A DNA stretch of 64,000 nt, taken from assembly GCA_951799405.1 (NCBI GenBank), contig OX637344.1:12028001-12092000 (forward strand). Reading direction: 5' to 3'. Position numbers and translations under genes: made by a program. Positions 44,241 to 55,819 of this stretch are shown here, one piece after another. How positions within the stretch are numbered: position 1 is the stretch's first letter; each line of letters begins with the position of its first letter. This DNA comes from Agapetus fuscipes. Lineage: Eukaryota > Arthropoda > Insecta > Trichoptera > Glossosomatidae. The notes beneath the pieces are model-generated. The model did not search any database. It saw only the letters and a list, made by a program, of their open reading frames with translations, and was not told where the DNA came from.

Positions 44241-44420
44241 ATGATGGTAGTGTATTTTTTAAATCATTTTTAGGAATCTCAAAAAAAAATCCTTAGTATC
44301 AGTAAAAAAAAACTTGTTTTGTACTCTTTGTGGTTAATTGTTTATTTAATTGTTATTCATTTTATTTTATGATACATTTTTCCAATATCTTGAAATGCAT
44401 TTGTCATTTTTTTAAATCAT

Positions 44421-44540
44421 CTATAATCTAAGTTGCAAAGATATCACATTTAGGTTTCATATTACATGCATTCCGACAAGCAAACACGGATAAGTTCGTG
44501 CTTGTACATGCCGCATGTGGACTTGCAACATAAAAATCAA
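44421..44540 (-). repeat. RepC fragment, tail half
   Basis: tataatctaagttgcaaaga, gcattccgacaagcaaacac, catgccgcatgtggacttgc. It stops at the aaaaatcaag junction. Confidence 0.85.
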
Positions 44541-45092
44541 GTACGCTTGTTAAAGCGTAATGATACAAATAACAAAAAAATGTGACAAATAATAAAAATA
44601 ATAAGTATGTACTTCTTATAGATTCACTTGCGTGTAAAACTATATGAATAACATTATTATTTATCGATGAATGTTTTAAGTTTTTAAACATAATTATTTG
44701 ATAAGAGATCGAATTTAAAAAATAAAAAATTGTAAATATTTTAATCGACAGTCAGGATTCCGAAGTCGCAAAGTGTACAAATAACTGTTTTTTTCTGCGT
44801 GTTGGTAAAATCATTAAAATTAAATAGCTGTACAAATAATCAAATTAAATAGCTGTACAAATAAAGAATCAAAAAAACACTGGTTAAATTGTGCTTTCAT
44901 ATTTTGTGAAAAGACTGTTTAAAGTAGTGATAAAAATATATATTTAAAAAAATAGATATATTACCCGTTTATATATTATTTCAACCTTACATTAGCTGAG
45001 CATCACAAACTATCATAACAGGTAGGCAAACTACACAATATTTGTAAAAATTAATAAGTAATTTAAGAATATCAACGAAATCTTTCAGTATA
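44541..45092. other. AT-rich intronic DNA, no feature seen
   Basis: A short local duplication (aattaaatagctgtacaaat, twice at about 44819-44860). Nothing else. Confidence 0.45.
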
Positions 45093-45420
45093 TTTTCACA
45101 CTCTCTCAATCTACACTTCTTTCTTCAAACCCTCACGATCTTTCCATCTGCCCATTCTCTCTCTCATGTTTATTTTATTATTTTTCGTACCTTAAATTTC
45201 AAATTCTTCCTTCACACTCTAAAAATCCTTTCATTATTTTCCACACTCTCTCAATCTGGCACTTTTCTCTTCACATTTTTACGACACTTTAACTCTTCAT
45301 CTTGTTCCCTTCACACTCTCTAAATCTTTTTAATTATTTTTCACGCTCTCTCAATCTGACGCTTCTTTCTTCAAGCCCTCACCATCCTCCTACTCCCTAC
45401 CTCCACCTTCACTGATACTT
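45093..45420 (+). repeat. Pyrimidine-rich irregular tandem repeat
   Basis: cacactctctcaatct recurs at about 45097, 45242 and 45342, with cttcacactctaaa variants between. The units are irregular, about 100 to 145 bp. Confidence 0.6.
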
Positions 45421-45703
45421 CCTCAATAATGCCTTCCATACACGATCGTCTGCAGCAGAGTGGAACCACCTCAGGTTCAAACCTGAAGGTGCCAAGAAAC
45501 TCGTGCGATTGGTTCAAGGTCTCCACGGTTAGATGGGCACTATGATATCATCAAGAAATACCCAAGTTTGACCAAGAAAAAATCCATCATCATCAAACTT
45601 AATATAAATATATGTACCTATATGTATATATTTTTTAATTAATTTTTGGAGTGAAATGTAAGTCAGCAAACTATATTTACTTGTCCTTGTTTGTCAATTT
45701 TAG

Positions 45704-45762
45704 TTCGCAAAACGCAACGCAACTAGTGTTACTTCTTGCCGCGTTATCCCCGGGGTTTTCCT
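45704..45762 (-). repeat. RepB 3'-end fragment
   Basis: aaaacgcaacgcaactagtg, ttcttgccgcgttatccccg. Confidence 0.7.
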
Positions 45763-45764
45763 TT

Positions 45765-46180
45765 TACTATTTTTTTTTTAAATTAATAATTACCCTATGA
45801 CATATCGCACGTTTAATAATAAAGAGAAATAACTCGAAAATTGGGAAAATTGAGATTTTGTAATAAAACGCAAGAACAATGCGAGAAGAATGCGTAGAAT
45901 GCGACAGCCGTTCAATTTGGACGAATATGACCGAGATAAAAAATCAGCCGCCTTTTTCATCCCATACAAGTTGTACTGGGTGTCTGAACTTCAAACGCGT
46001 TTTCCCAACATTCATGTTTTTTGAGTTATTGCTCTTTATTATTAAACGTGCGATATGTTGAACCAGGGTCAAAGTTATCGTCAAGCTACCCCAGGGGAAT
46101 GGGACAAGGGTAGTTTTTATTTCAAACACACTAGTCGGAATTACCGTCTTGATCCCTTGATAGCGCAGTTATCTTTTGTC
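45765..46180 (-). mobile_element. RepD copy split by RepE
   Basis: The left part (taataattaccctatgacat) and right part (gttgaaccagggtcaaagtt onward from 46057) are consecutive in the RepD copies at 22067 and 46968. The interruption is exactly RepE. Confidence 0.85.
45806..46052 (+). mobile_element. RepE 247-bp MITE, copy 2
   Basis: Same orientation and length as copy 1. Ends cgcacgtttaataataaaga and ctttattattaaacgtgcg. Flanked by atat at 45802-45805 and 46053-46056. Confidence 0.95.
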
Positions 46181-46282
46181 CATGAAGCTCGATATTTTTT
46201 TTTCATACAAAAAATAAAATCTTGGATACTCTGGAGGAGTAATGGAAGCTTATTTCGTATGTAACATCATTACACTTTTTAA

Positions 46283-46527
46283 TTAAAGGTTGGTATGAGG
46301 CTTACCACCCATGCTGTAAAAAAGAATTCACATTGCAAATGTCACCCTTGTTAGCAAGAAAGGTCGGCAAAAGTTGCGGGGTGTATGTTCATTTGAGGTA
46401 AGGATTTTATTTGTTAAGAACACATGCAGAAATTGTAAGCGCAAACTTACACGTGTCTGTTTGTGGTCATGCATTCAATATGAACTTTGAATGTCAATAT
46501 ATCTTTGCAACTTAGATTATAGATTCT
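46283..46527 (+). mobile_element. RepC SINE-like repeat, full length
   Basis: ttaaaggttggtatgaggct start, catgcattcaatatgaactt, and a tail tgcaacttagattatagatt. Confidence 0.9.
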
Positions 46528-46805
46528 AGAGCGTTAACAATCGAATTATAAATCATAAAGGTACTTTTAATTGGTGTAGGAACTTGTTTTTTCTGCATGC
46601 AAATCCATGAAAATCACCCAATATTTTACGTGTTTGATTCACTCTTTTGCTAAATCTGCTGCAACACGAATGAGTCATGCCTTAACGTCAAAATGAGTCA
46701 GGCCTTAATGACTTAATTTATATTTGCCTGGTTATTTAAAAAAAAATGTTGTAATTGTGAGAAAAAAAACATTTAATTGATCTTTATAATTTAAAGTTAA
46801 TGTAA
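46528..46805. other. Intronic DNA, no feature seen
   Basis: No repeat recognised. Confidence 0.4.
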
Positions 46806-46960
46806 AAATAAAACACAAAGTTTTTCGTCATGAGTTGATTTATTTCTTCAATGATGTTTCACACATTGTGGACAACGTTGTCTTCTTGATAATGATGTGA
46901 TAACATTGAAAGCGCTCGATGAAATAAATCAACTCGTGAAGGAAAGCTCTTCACTTTATT
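46806..46960. mobile_element. RepF foldback element
   Basis: aaacacaaagtttttcgtca and gagttgatttatttcttc at the left pair with gatgaaataaatcaactcgt at the right. Abuts RepD at 46968. Confidence 0.75.
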
Positions 46961-46967
46961 TATTTTT

Positions 46968-47215
46968 TTGTGAAGAGGAATTTAATTTACCAACCGACTT
47001 ACCTGTCCAGAAACAGGTATGAACGTCATCAATTAATAGTTGATTATTTTTTATCATAATAAATTACTAAGAAATAATTAATTATGGAATAGCATCTGTT
47101 GAACCTGGGTAAAAGTTACCTCCAAGGGTTGGACTGGACTGTAATTGAACCAGCATCACAATTCATCATTTCAAACACGTTTAGTTGAGATTAGCGACTT
47201 AGCAATACAACCGAT
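46968..47215 (-). mobile_element. RepD SINE, diverged
   Basis: gtgaagaggaatttaattta, cagaaacaggtatgaacgtc, gcatctgttgaacctgggta; the tRNA-like head is degraded (aattgaaccagc, reversed). Confidence 0.8.
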
Positions 47216-47300
47216 CTTCACAGTTGTTTGTCTTTGGAATTTGTGCCGAGTCTATTTTTATTACTCGTTTCTTTCACGACTGAAAATGCATTAAAAAAAA

Positions 47301-47595
47301 AATTAGGCTGATTTATTTGGTGAACGCTGTTTTAGCGTGTGTATCACACCCCAAGAGCCCTCTGCGAGCTTGGTCGTCGCTGTAGAAAGCGCCAATTCTC
47401 AAGCAAGACCCAGTCGCTGTAAGGCTAGATGGACCATTTGATGACCGTTCTTTGGTAAAGGTTTATGAATTTTTCAACCCAGCGAAGAGCAAATTTGAAA
47501 ATATAAATCGTATATTTTTTGTGCTCTTCCGGGATTTGTACCCAGAACCTTCCAATAACAAGTCCGAAGTGTTACCACTGGACTACGGACCGGTC
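47301..47595 (-). mobile_element. RepA tRNA-derived SINE, full length
   Basis: Reverse copy from aattaggctgatttatttgg to gactacggaccggtc. All blocks are present: tcacaccccaagagccctct, cttggtcgtcgctgtagaaa, cagcgaagagcaaatttg. Confidence 0.92.
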
Positions 47596-49069
47596 ATAGT
47601 ATATAGATTGTTTTGTGATCATTTTACTTTCTCTCTTGATCGTGGCATTTAAGATTCGTAGCTCCATCGGTAGGCTAGGGTGGGAGGTGGGTGAATGGGC
47701 GGTGAGGGGGTGATGGTGGGGTGGTAAGGCTAAGGGGAGGGGGTGTCGTTTTGAACCAATCTATCGGAATGATTCCCGAGAGAGATGTCTTATATAATTC
47801 ACTCGGCATCAGCGGAGCAGTCACAAATACAAGCAAACAACAACAAACAGTGCTGCAGAACAATCGATACGACAAGGCTTTGTTCCGACAATTCATTAAA
47901 AAAAAAGTGAATGCAGTTCACAAGTTTATTTAAGCAAGCATAAAGAATTGGTGAAGGAAAATATACCTACGGCGGATACGTCCAACAGTGCATTGCATAA
48001 AAAAGTAGGTACATGCGATGGACAGCTGGCTAAAATGAAATATGTATTTTTTTTCGTTTTTTTATTGTCAACTAGCTGACCCGACAGACATTGTCATAGT
48101 AGTAATTTATTTGATATTTTGATATATGAACAATTTCTGAAAGAAAATGGAAAACATGAGAAGAAATCGTTTAAAAATAATATTTTACTATTACGAAAAT
48201 CTTTCGACATGTGCTTTATTTTAACCACTAATTTTTCCATAGCCTGTCCATGATAAAAAAAAAAAAAAAAAAACAAGATAAGCAATAGCTTAAATGCTCC
48301 AGCTATTTTAGAGTGATGCGGTTACTAACAAACTACATTTCATTTTTAATATAAAGATTATTATGTTGTCGAGTCATCCTTGCTAGGGACTAAAAATTTG
48401 GTTAAATTAAAATTAAATTTTCCTAATATTAGATACATTCTTTAACTATATTTCTTTTGGATACTTTTTTTGATATTTGAATGTTACTTTTACCATAAAA
48501 TTTGTTTACAATACATAATTTATTTATGTATCATTTTCAACGGCATAAAACTTTTAGGGTAAACTGGGTATCATTTGTACAAATTTCTAAATAAAGTTAG
48601 CATGCAATAAATACGTTTATCTTTAGTAAAAGACAATATTATTATTGAGACATCATTGGCACCCTCTCTGCTCTGTTCTCTTTATTTTACTCCCCCATAC
48701 AATCCCAGGCGACCCCTGGTGGTAGAATTCCTAAAACTGCATTAACAACCCAACAGGCCACAAGTTCTGTGATGTCTCAGTCCATTGAAGGCTTCAGAAA
48801 AACAAGATACTTTAAATTTTGTGATCCAAAAAAATGATCCTAAAAAACATAAAAGTACACAGGTTAAAACAGACACTCGTGTATGGAAAGGAAGCATTGA
48901 CAATGATCATATTAAGTACGAGTATATATAGTGGTGTTGGAAAGATCAAATACATGATGGTGAAAACAGAAGATCTATTTAAAAATTAATCCTGCTTTTT
49001 GATTTTTCTGGAACATTCGATCTGTAATTCACAAAATACTTCATATCGGCTCATTGATCCTTGCATAAC
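47596..49069. other. Intronic DNA, no firm feature
   Basis: A G-rich patch at 47680-47750 and a run of about 19 A at 48256-48274. No repeat family or exon recognised. Confidence 0.4.
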
Positions 49070-49140
49070 GGTGTCCGGTTTTCTTTCCATTTTTTAGGAG
49101 GTCTTCCTGCTGGGTGTTGACCTATTGGCATCTCATTAGC
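49070..49140 (-). pseudogene. Possible LINE C-terminal scrap
   Basis: The minus strand reads HPAGRPPKKWKENRTPLCKD, resembling the GRPPKRW box near the C-terminus of several LINE proteins. Only about 25 codons, so chance is possible. Confidence 0.35.
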
Positions 49141-49236
49141 TACGATGTCTTCCATGACTCATTCTAGAGACATGATTTCTCCAAAATCACCTCTTGGATC
49201 TACTCCATATCATCCCTTATCAAATGAATGCATTAA

Positions 49237-49483
49237 TAATAATCTAATCTAATCTAATCTAAGTTGCAAGGATATGTTACATTGGAGATTCACATTACAT
49301 GCTTTCTCACAACCAGACACGTACTAGTTCGCTCTTGCACATGCCTCATGTGAACCTACAACATAAAAACCAAATCTCAAATGGGCATACACCCTGCAAC
49401 TCTTGCCGTCCTTCCCTAAAACAGGGGTGACATAATCAAAGTGAACCATTTTTACAGCATGGGTGGTCAGCCGCATACCAATA
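49237..49483 (-). mobile_element. RepC SINE-like repeat, full length
   Basis: Reverse copy starting with a ctaat array (taatctaatctaatctaatc) and ending ggtcagccgcataccaa. Confidence 0.92.
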
Positions 49484-49869
49484 ATTAAAATAATTTAAAT
49501 TATGATATAAAGAAATCTGGCCTTGGAGTGGCTACATCACAAAACGGCGCTCTGAAAAAGTCATCAACTCATCATCATCATCAAAAGAATATCCTCATAG
49601 AAATAATATTTTTTATAGAGGACCTTGACAAATCTATTTAAAAAACAACAAAGCTACAGCTACATTGATGCATATTGATTTATATTTTTTGCGTCCACCC
49701 CAGCGTCATCACAAGAACGGTTATTAATATTTCCATTGCTTACAGCGGATTAAAAATAAAACTCGTCCAAGTTTATCATCAATTTATCCCCAAAAAAAAT
49801 GCGGCGTAGAAATTGAGTTGGTACATTTGGCATTAAATTAAAGAAGAACTGTCACATCCCCTCTCTTTC
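49484..49869. other. Intronic DNA, no feature seen
   Basis: No repeat recognised. Confidence 0.4.
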
Positions 49870-50260
49870 CATGCGGAAAAACAAAAGGGGGAACCGTTCA
49901 GGGGGGGAGGGGGGGACCAAGACAAGAAACATGGCGTACGGAAAAACCCGCCGCTCCATCTCTAATTGATAATTTAGCCACGATCTTTAATCCTGAAATA
50001 CGCTCGTAAAATAATACAATTAATTCTCTATGGGACCCTTTTCTGGGGGAGATTTTGTCAGAATCCACCCCCTCCTTCCCCCAGATCTAAGACTGCCGCG
50101 ACTTATGTGTGTTTATCTGAGTTTTGCTTATTGGTTATTGCCTTTCTCTTCTTATTTGCTTGTATTGCTGCTCTCCTCTGCCCTCAGAGGGGAGATGCGG
50201 GTACTATGGGTACACTACGGTCTTGACGTCTCGCTTTGCGTGTTTTCAATCTACGAGAAA
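49870..50260. other. Repeat-free stretch, candidate regulatory DNA
   Basis: Unique sequence with a G-run (49901-49918), several homeodomain-type ATTA/TAAT cores (ctctaattgataatttag, caattaattctc) and C/T-rich parts. No coding signal. The reading as an enhancer is inference. Confidence 0.25.
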
Positions 50261-51123
50261 TGTTAATTTTTGCTAAGCACGTCTCTCAAGTAAAGTTAGT
50301 TACTCTCGAGTTCGATACTCCAATACTAATTTCGTTGATGGCGTTTCTTGCAAAGTTTATATTTTTAGTCTGTGACAACAATAAAAACATCAGAATCTTT
50401 AGTTCCCGTATTGTTTTTATTGTTTACCTAAAAATGGTTCCTCCATGAAAAAATAAAAATATACTTGAATCGTTTATGTAGAACCGAAGGCGTTCATCTC
50501 GTTTTTTTTTCGAAAATGGAAATAATGTATGGAAATTGATTTCTTACAGTGTTAATTTTGTCAGCGCTTTCATAATTCCATCATTTACTTCTTCCATGTT
50601 TTTTATATCAACTTCTTATCCAACTTTTATTATCAGCCCACCTTCAATTCAAAATGGAAATATTCTTACACGTTTTTTCCCATCATGAAATTTTAATTAA
50701 TTCTCAACTCGTGTAATAAATAACTTTCATATTGATATTTTGAAGTATTTCAATGCGAACAAGTTTGCACGCTTTGAGTAATTTACGTCTTTCCATACGT
50801 CCTACCTTATTAAATCGCTAACGCACTCGCAGCAGCAAAACTCTCCAAATATTCGATAGGATTAAGCGCTAGTTCAGACACGGCGGGAACCGTGCGATTA
50901 TAGAATCGCATGGAAATCGCGCGGGTCTTATTTATATGAGTTAGTTAGTAATCGTTCAGACATAACCGCGCGGTTAATCAAGCCGCGCGGTTACCGCAAC
51001 CCAACCGCCAGAAAATAGAATCGCGCTGCTCCCGCGCGTTTCTATTACTGTGGAGTCTTTACTTCGCGTTCAGTTGCGTTGCGGATACCGCGCGGTGAGC
51101 ACGTCACTGTTCGTGAGTTCGCC

Positions 51124-51186
51124 ATGGATCGTTTCGACACTGAACTATTTATTGATGAGCTTGGCCTCAAATGCGTTTCAGAGCAT
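51124..51186 (+). pseudogene. Start of a probable MADF-type accessory protein of the Harbinger element
   Basis: An ATG at 51124 opens MDRFDTELFIDELGLKC. The E-L-x-I-x-E/x-V-like start resembles MADF/Myb-like DNA-binding proteins, the second gene usually carried by PIF/Harbinger elements. After about 20 codons the frame runs into sequence that is antisense to the transposase remnant and stops at 51247. The resemblance rests on few residues. Confidence 0.4.
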
Positions 51187-51410
51187 GAAATATCTTGCCT
51201 GATCAGTTCAATTAGTTCATCAAAAGATTTTATTGACATTCTCAAATAGTCAAAAAATTTGTTATCATACATTCTTAATTTGGGATATAACGTTACGAAC
51301 TGACCATGTACTAGTCGGTCACGTAATATTGGATGCACCCAATACCGCCTTTTTCTTTTCTTTTTTTTAAGGAGCAACCACAGTAAACACACTTCTTCGT
51401 CGACCTCCAT
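51187..51410 (-). pseudogene. PIF/Harbinger transposase, N-terminal fragment
   Basis: The minus strand from an ATG at 51410 encodes about 74 residues: KRRYWVHPILRDRL, GQFVTLYPKLR, then KFFDYLRMSIKSFDELIELI. R-x-W-x-HP-I, the F-x-x-L-x-x-x-LR segment and the YFRMS-x-x-x-FD-EL box are hallmarks of HARBI1-like transposases just before the DDE domain. The catalytic domain is absent; the frame continues into unrelated sequence beyond about 51187. It cannot be active by itself. Confidence 0.9.
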
Positions 51411-51589
51411 TTAGAAACTGACGAATCGCATACTAACCGCGCGTGTCTGAATAGCATCACAATTTTGCGGTTTGAAACCGCGCGATTCGTAAACGCGCGG
51501 TTCCCGCCGTGTCTGAACTAGCGCTAAAATACAGAACGGTCATTAATACTGTAAAGTTTATTTATTCAATAAGGCGATATCGTTTCCCT

Positions 51590-51960
51590 CGTAAATTTTG
51601 GAGCTGCAATGTTTTCACCGTTGCCTAAGTCGCCCCCGATTTCGGGGACCAAACAAGCTACCTTGTGGGAGCTCCTCGCGCCTTCGAAGCGATCGGAGGG
51701 AAGGGGGCAATTCAGGGCCATAAAATTAATTGAATACATCTAAATTCGTTTAAAATTAAACAGAACCGAGCAGAAGCGGAATAATTCTCGGCGATTCTCT
51801 TTCCGGATTCCGTATTGAATCGTTCAGTTTTTATGTCCCCAATACCGATTATTTGACGTCCATGCCTCCGGATAAAATGGATCCGGATTGTGGAGTTGGC
51901 TCCGGATTGCAAACTTGGATTTCCTTCCGATTGGAAATGACGCAACTTTGACAATCATAC
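51590..51960. other. GC-elevated repeat-free stretch, candidate regulatory DNA
   Basis: Unique sequence (cgcccccgatttcggggacc, ctcctcgcgccttcgaagcg) without a recognisable protein. It contains an 80-codon minus-strand frame of no known family. Confidence 0.3.
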
Positions 51961-53599
51961 TTTTAATTTAAGTCTGGCATTTCTTTTCTACGATTTGTGT
52001 ATACCTTTCCAACATTAACATATCTTTCGGTATTTTTTTTTAATATATATAAATTAAATAAATTGTAGCAAATGCTTAATTTTTCCCCTGTTTTTGACGA
52101 ATCAAATACAAAAAGTATGCTGAATAAAGTTTAATTTACACGAATTATTCTTTGAGTAACCATATAGTAACATTTTCTAATATGTATTTTATTTTGTTTC
52201 AGGTATGTATCAATGAGGGCAAAAAAACTACTTATAAACTTAATCAAATGCTGGTTGGTGAGTCAACATGAATTGTTATTCCTTATTTTATATTATCAAA
52301 AGTCAAATATTGTAAATTTTTAATACTCTACTCTTTCAGAACACAATGAAATCTTCTAGAACTTTTTATCATTTTTTTATGACGTTTAATTATGGCACAT
52401 CTTTACAAATCAAAGTGTTACGCTCGTATAGGTGGTATCACTGGCATTCCTTATCAGGAGATATTCTTTGTTTTACGTGATTTATTGCGCCACATTACAA
52501 GTCAGGCGCCTAAGAGCAAACAAATAATAAAATTTAATTGCCCCGCAGGATCCATTTTGCCCGATTGTCCTCTTTTCAACTCGTCGCCTTGGCTAGCTAA
52601 TCTGGCCGGGAATAGTAATCAATTATTTGTTTAAAGTATTCTTTACTTAATTTCATAATATACTATTAGTTTCCTTATAACTCTGTGTTTACAAACGCAC
52701 TGAAGCAGTCGGTTTCTCAGTCCGGCATGCCGCTGGTCGAACCAAGATCGTTTTGATGAAAAATCAGGACACAAAGAAATGACGACAACGTGGGCTCTTA
52801 GAATAAATGATGATTTAAAAACCTGCCATAAATTTCATTCAAATGCATATGCAAGTATATCTTTACATGCATATAGCATCGATTTATTTTGCCAATTCAC
52901 TCCTGTGAACTTAGGAGATAGTCCGTATTAAAAAAAACAGACAAAACCGCTTCAGCCGTCCTCGAGTGATGCGTTAACAATTAACATGATATCAATTTTA
53001 TTATATGGAAAAATCAAATCAATACATTCGAATATGTTCTTTTGCAATTTAAGGTTGTATCAGATTTGGTAAATTGTATTTTTTTATAAACTTTTCGCAA
53101 ATTGATTTGAATTTAAGTCACACTAAAAGCTTAGAAATTATCACACCTGTAAACCCTTCCCAACCCTAAGTAAAGCTTGAAAGTCAAAATTTATTGGATG
53201 ATGGCCAATCTTCAGTTAAAAAGGAACAGGAAGAAAAAGAAGAAAGGGTGAACGTGCATATCTCAAAGCCTTCAAATCTTGGTTATACATTCGTTTGATG
53301 ATATATTTTTTAATCTCCGTCCACATTTTATGATTCGTGGCTTTTAAGTTTTGATTCATTTATTGGGCCTTGTGTTTGTAGGGGCTATCTCCCTTTATCT
53401 GTATAATACCTGTTATGGTGACCAGTCCTGGATCAAGGGCAGTTCCGGCGGGGAGACCGAACGAGGGCCCCCCGACGCCTGATTTCTTAAAAAAATAAAT
53501 ACATGTCAAAGCGTGGGCTCAACCGACGACTAAAATGTCTAAGAATAGGCCCGATAGAGTCGTGACATGGAGGTCCCAAAGATCTACCTACTATATTTT
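51961..53599. other. Intronic DNA, no firm feature
   Basis: Mostly A/T-rich. An 80-codon plus-strand frame at 52392-52634 (start MAHLYKSKCYARIGG) resembles nothing I know. A GC-rich scrap at 53425-53480 (ccggcggggagaccgaacga) may belong to an unrecognised repeat. Confidence 0.4.
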
Positions 53600-53850
53600 A
53601 TGCAACTTGCAGAGATAATATTTTAACATTAATTATTCATGTTTAATGTATTCTCAAAAGCAGATCCGTGTAAGTTTGCGTTAACCCGTGCTGAATGTGT
53701 ACTCTCAAAATAAAAATAAATCAAATCTCAAGAGCATACACCCTTCAATTTTTGACAAGCTTTCCTGAAGCAGTTGTGTCATTTGGTAAAGTGAACATCT
53801 TTTTACAGTATGGGTGGACAGCGTCATACCAACCTTTTAGTTAAATGAAT
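53600..53850 (-). mobile_element. RepC SINE-like repeat, diverged
   Basis: tgcaacttgcagagataata, ctttcctgaagcagttgtgt, cataccaaccttttagttaa. Confidence 0.82.
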
Positions 53851-54084
53851 AAAATAAGCAGAAAAACATAATAAATCGTACAGCTAACTGCGCATGTAAC
53901 GTGTAACTACAGCTATACGTGAAAAAAAATAAGAAGTGGGGGTGGGTATACATTTCTCTGCTCTAGGGCTCCTGCTAGTCTTAATCCGGGCCTTGCAGAG
54001 GCGCCATTGCCTCGTGCCTCTATCGAGGCCTCGTTTATTGAGCTCGAGTCACAGAACCCCAAGGATAAAATAAAACTCAACCAT
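53851..54084. other. Intronic DNA, no feature seen
   Basis: A GC-richer patch at 53960-54060. Nothing recognised. Confidence 0.35.
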
Positions 54085-54170
54085 TTCGTTTTACAAAAAA
54101 TACTTGAAAACCTAAACGCTCACTAGAGACACTGTTTCATTTTCCATACACTTTTTAGTAAATGCTTTTT
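54085..54170 (+). repeat. RepH foldback element
   Basis: cctaaacgctcactagagac, actgtttcattttccataca, ttttagtaaatgc. Confidence 0.65.
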
Positions 54171-54685
54171 GCGTAGTTATTGAGCTAGTGATGTAGGTAT
54201 CAGAAAGGCATGACTTATACACAAACAATTAATATTATTGTACCTTTTAAAGTATTAACGATTATTGGTATCTGCTCTTTTATTGGTTAATTAATCAATA
54301 CGATATTATCCCATCTCTAAATGCACCTACTCAATAATCCTTTTCAATGTAAAGTGATGTTTAAGATCAAGTTTATTCGAAAATATACCCGCTATTCGAA
54401 ACCTGAAATTATTTTTCGAATATATTCGCTCTGCCTTATCTTTCTACGTGTCCTATACTCTACGAACAATTTCTCACAAATCCTTTATCGACAAACTAAT
54501 AATGTTGTAAATAAAATTCTAAAATGTGATTAAATGTTTTTAATTTTAAATAATTAAGTTGAATATCTACATTTGAGATTGTTTATTAAAATGTTTTTAA
54601 GAACATTTCTTGAATAACTATAAACTTCAAATAGCGACTATTATCAAATTGATTTTTTTTTTAATATTAGGTAGACCGTAGAAAT
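54171..54685. other. AT-rich intronic DNA, no feature seen
   Basis: No recognised repeat or exon. Confidence 0.4.
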
Positions 54686-54840
54686 GAGTTCGCGCATGAA
54701 TTGACATAGACAAAATTGTAGCGTCACATAACCGGGTTGCTAGGGAACAGAAAAACAAATTTCTTTCATTGTTTGATAAGGACCTTAAGGTGAAAAGTTT
54801 TAGTTCAATTCAAATTTAAGTCCAATATTCGAATTCGAAA
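54686..54840 (+). repeat. RepN dispersed repeat, copy 2
   Basis: acatagacaaaattgtagcg, cacataaccgggttgctagg. Related to 31699-31880. Confidence 0.6.
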
Positions 54841-55183
54841 ATTTCGATTTGTTTTATTATTATTCAGACCCACGGAATATAAAAAAATGCATCAAACACA
54901 AAAGGACAAGGCTATCGTTTTGTGTTGTCGCGATTAGGAAGCTGTAAACCAAATGCATTATTTGTGCACAGAGCCTGTTTCAGATAAGGCGTTTAGGATC
55001 CTTGGACTCGGCGCCACACATTTCCAACCTAAAAAAACCAAAACCATTAAATCATGCACCTTTAATACCAATCAATCTATTTATTTTCAAATATAAAAAA
55101 AGATTTGGACCTTTATATACATTTGCAAATAGTTACTCAAGTAAAGTCAGTAATCAAAATTTTAGGTATCAACTTTTAGATAT

Positions 55184-55420
55184 GACTGGTCCGTAGTTCA
55201 GTCGTAACACTTCAGACTCTGAATGGAAGGTTGTGGGTTCGAATCCCGGCGGAGAACAAAAAAAATACCATTTATATTTTCAAATTTGCTCTTCGCTGGG
55301 TTAAAAAATTCATAAACCTTTACCAATGACCGGTCACCAAAGGTGCATCCAGCCTTACAGCAACTGGGCCTTGCTTGAGAATTGGCGCTTTGTAGCGACG
55401 ACGACCAAGCTCGTAAAAAG
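55184..55420 (+). mobile_element. RepA SINE, joined to RepB
   Basis: gactggtccgtagttcagtc head with an intact B box (gggttcgaatccc) and a body up to cgacgaccaagctcg, where the RepA 3' tail is replaced by a few A and the RepB head. Confidence 0.92.
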
Positions 55421-55684
55421 GTCGATAGCTCAATTGGTAGAATGCTTGCTTTCCATTCCAAGAGCAAGGGTTCGATCTCAAGGTTTACTCAGCCTTCACA
55501 AGAAATGAGAACCAGCCCCCCGGGAGCTGAGAACCCCCTACTTCAACTGAAAGTGGTTGGTGTGAGGCTGACCCCCTTACCCGTAAAAATAAATAGGTCC
55601 CGAATCACCACATGCGACCCCTTCGGGGATAACGCAGTCAAAAAGTTACACTATATGTGCAGCTTAGTTGCGTTTGCGTTTTAG
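55421..55684 (+). mobile_element. RepB SINE, internally deleted, behind RepA
   Basis: ggtcgatagctcaattggta head and a degraded B box (ggttcgatctc). The cgaaacggg block is missing. The body ctgaaagtggttggtgtgag and 3' end ccccttcggggataacgcag, agcttagttgcgtttgc follow. Confidence 0.92.
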
Positions 55685-55819
55685 ATATATTTTTACTTTA
55701 TAGCAGTCCGAAGGACTGTTATAAAGTATTGTATTCGTCCGAAAAAAAAAAATCGAGGTTTCAACGGAAATGAGTTGTCCTGCACCAGGACATGCAAAAA
55801 AACCTAATTTGTCGAACCT

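Larger units (their letters stand above)
50866..51524. mobile_element. PIF/Harbinger element, internally deleted (659 bp)
   Basis: Terminal inverted repeats start gcgctagttcagacacgg and are identical for 27 bp. Both sides are flanked by taa (50863-50865 and 51525-51527), the 3-bp TWA duplication typical of PIF/Harbinger. The ends are rich in subterminal ccgcgcggtt motifs on both strands. The interior holds the starts of two genes (separate entries), so it descends from a full element by loss of the middle. Confidence 0.95.

Noticed and set aside
45426..45533. Short plus-strand frame with AEWNHLRFKPEGAKKLVRLV
   Set aside because: Has the feel of a retroelement scrap, but I cannot tie it to a family and it is too short to call.
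52392..52634. 80-codon plus-strand exon
   Set aside because: No recognised domain and no convincing splice sites.
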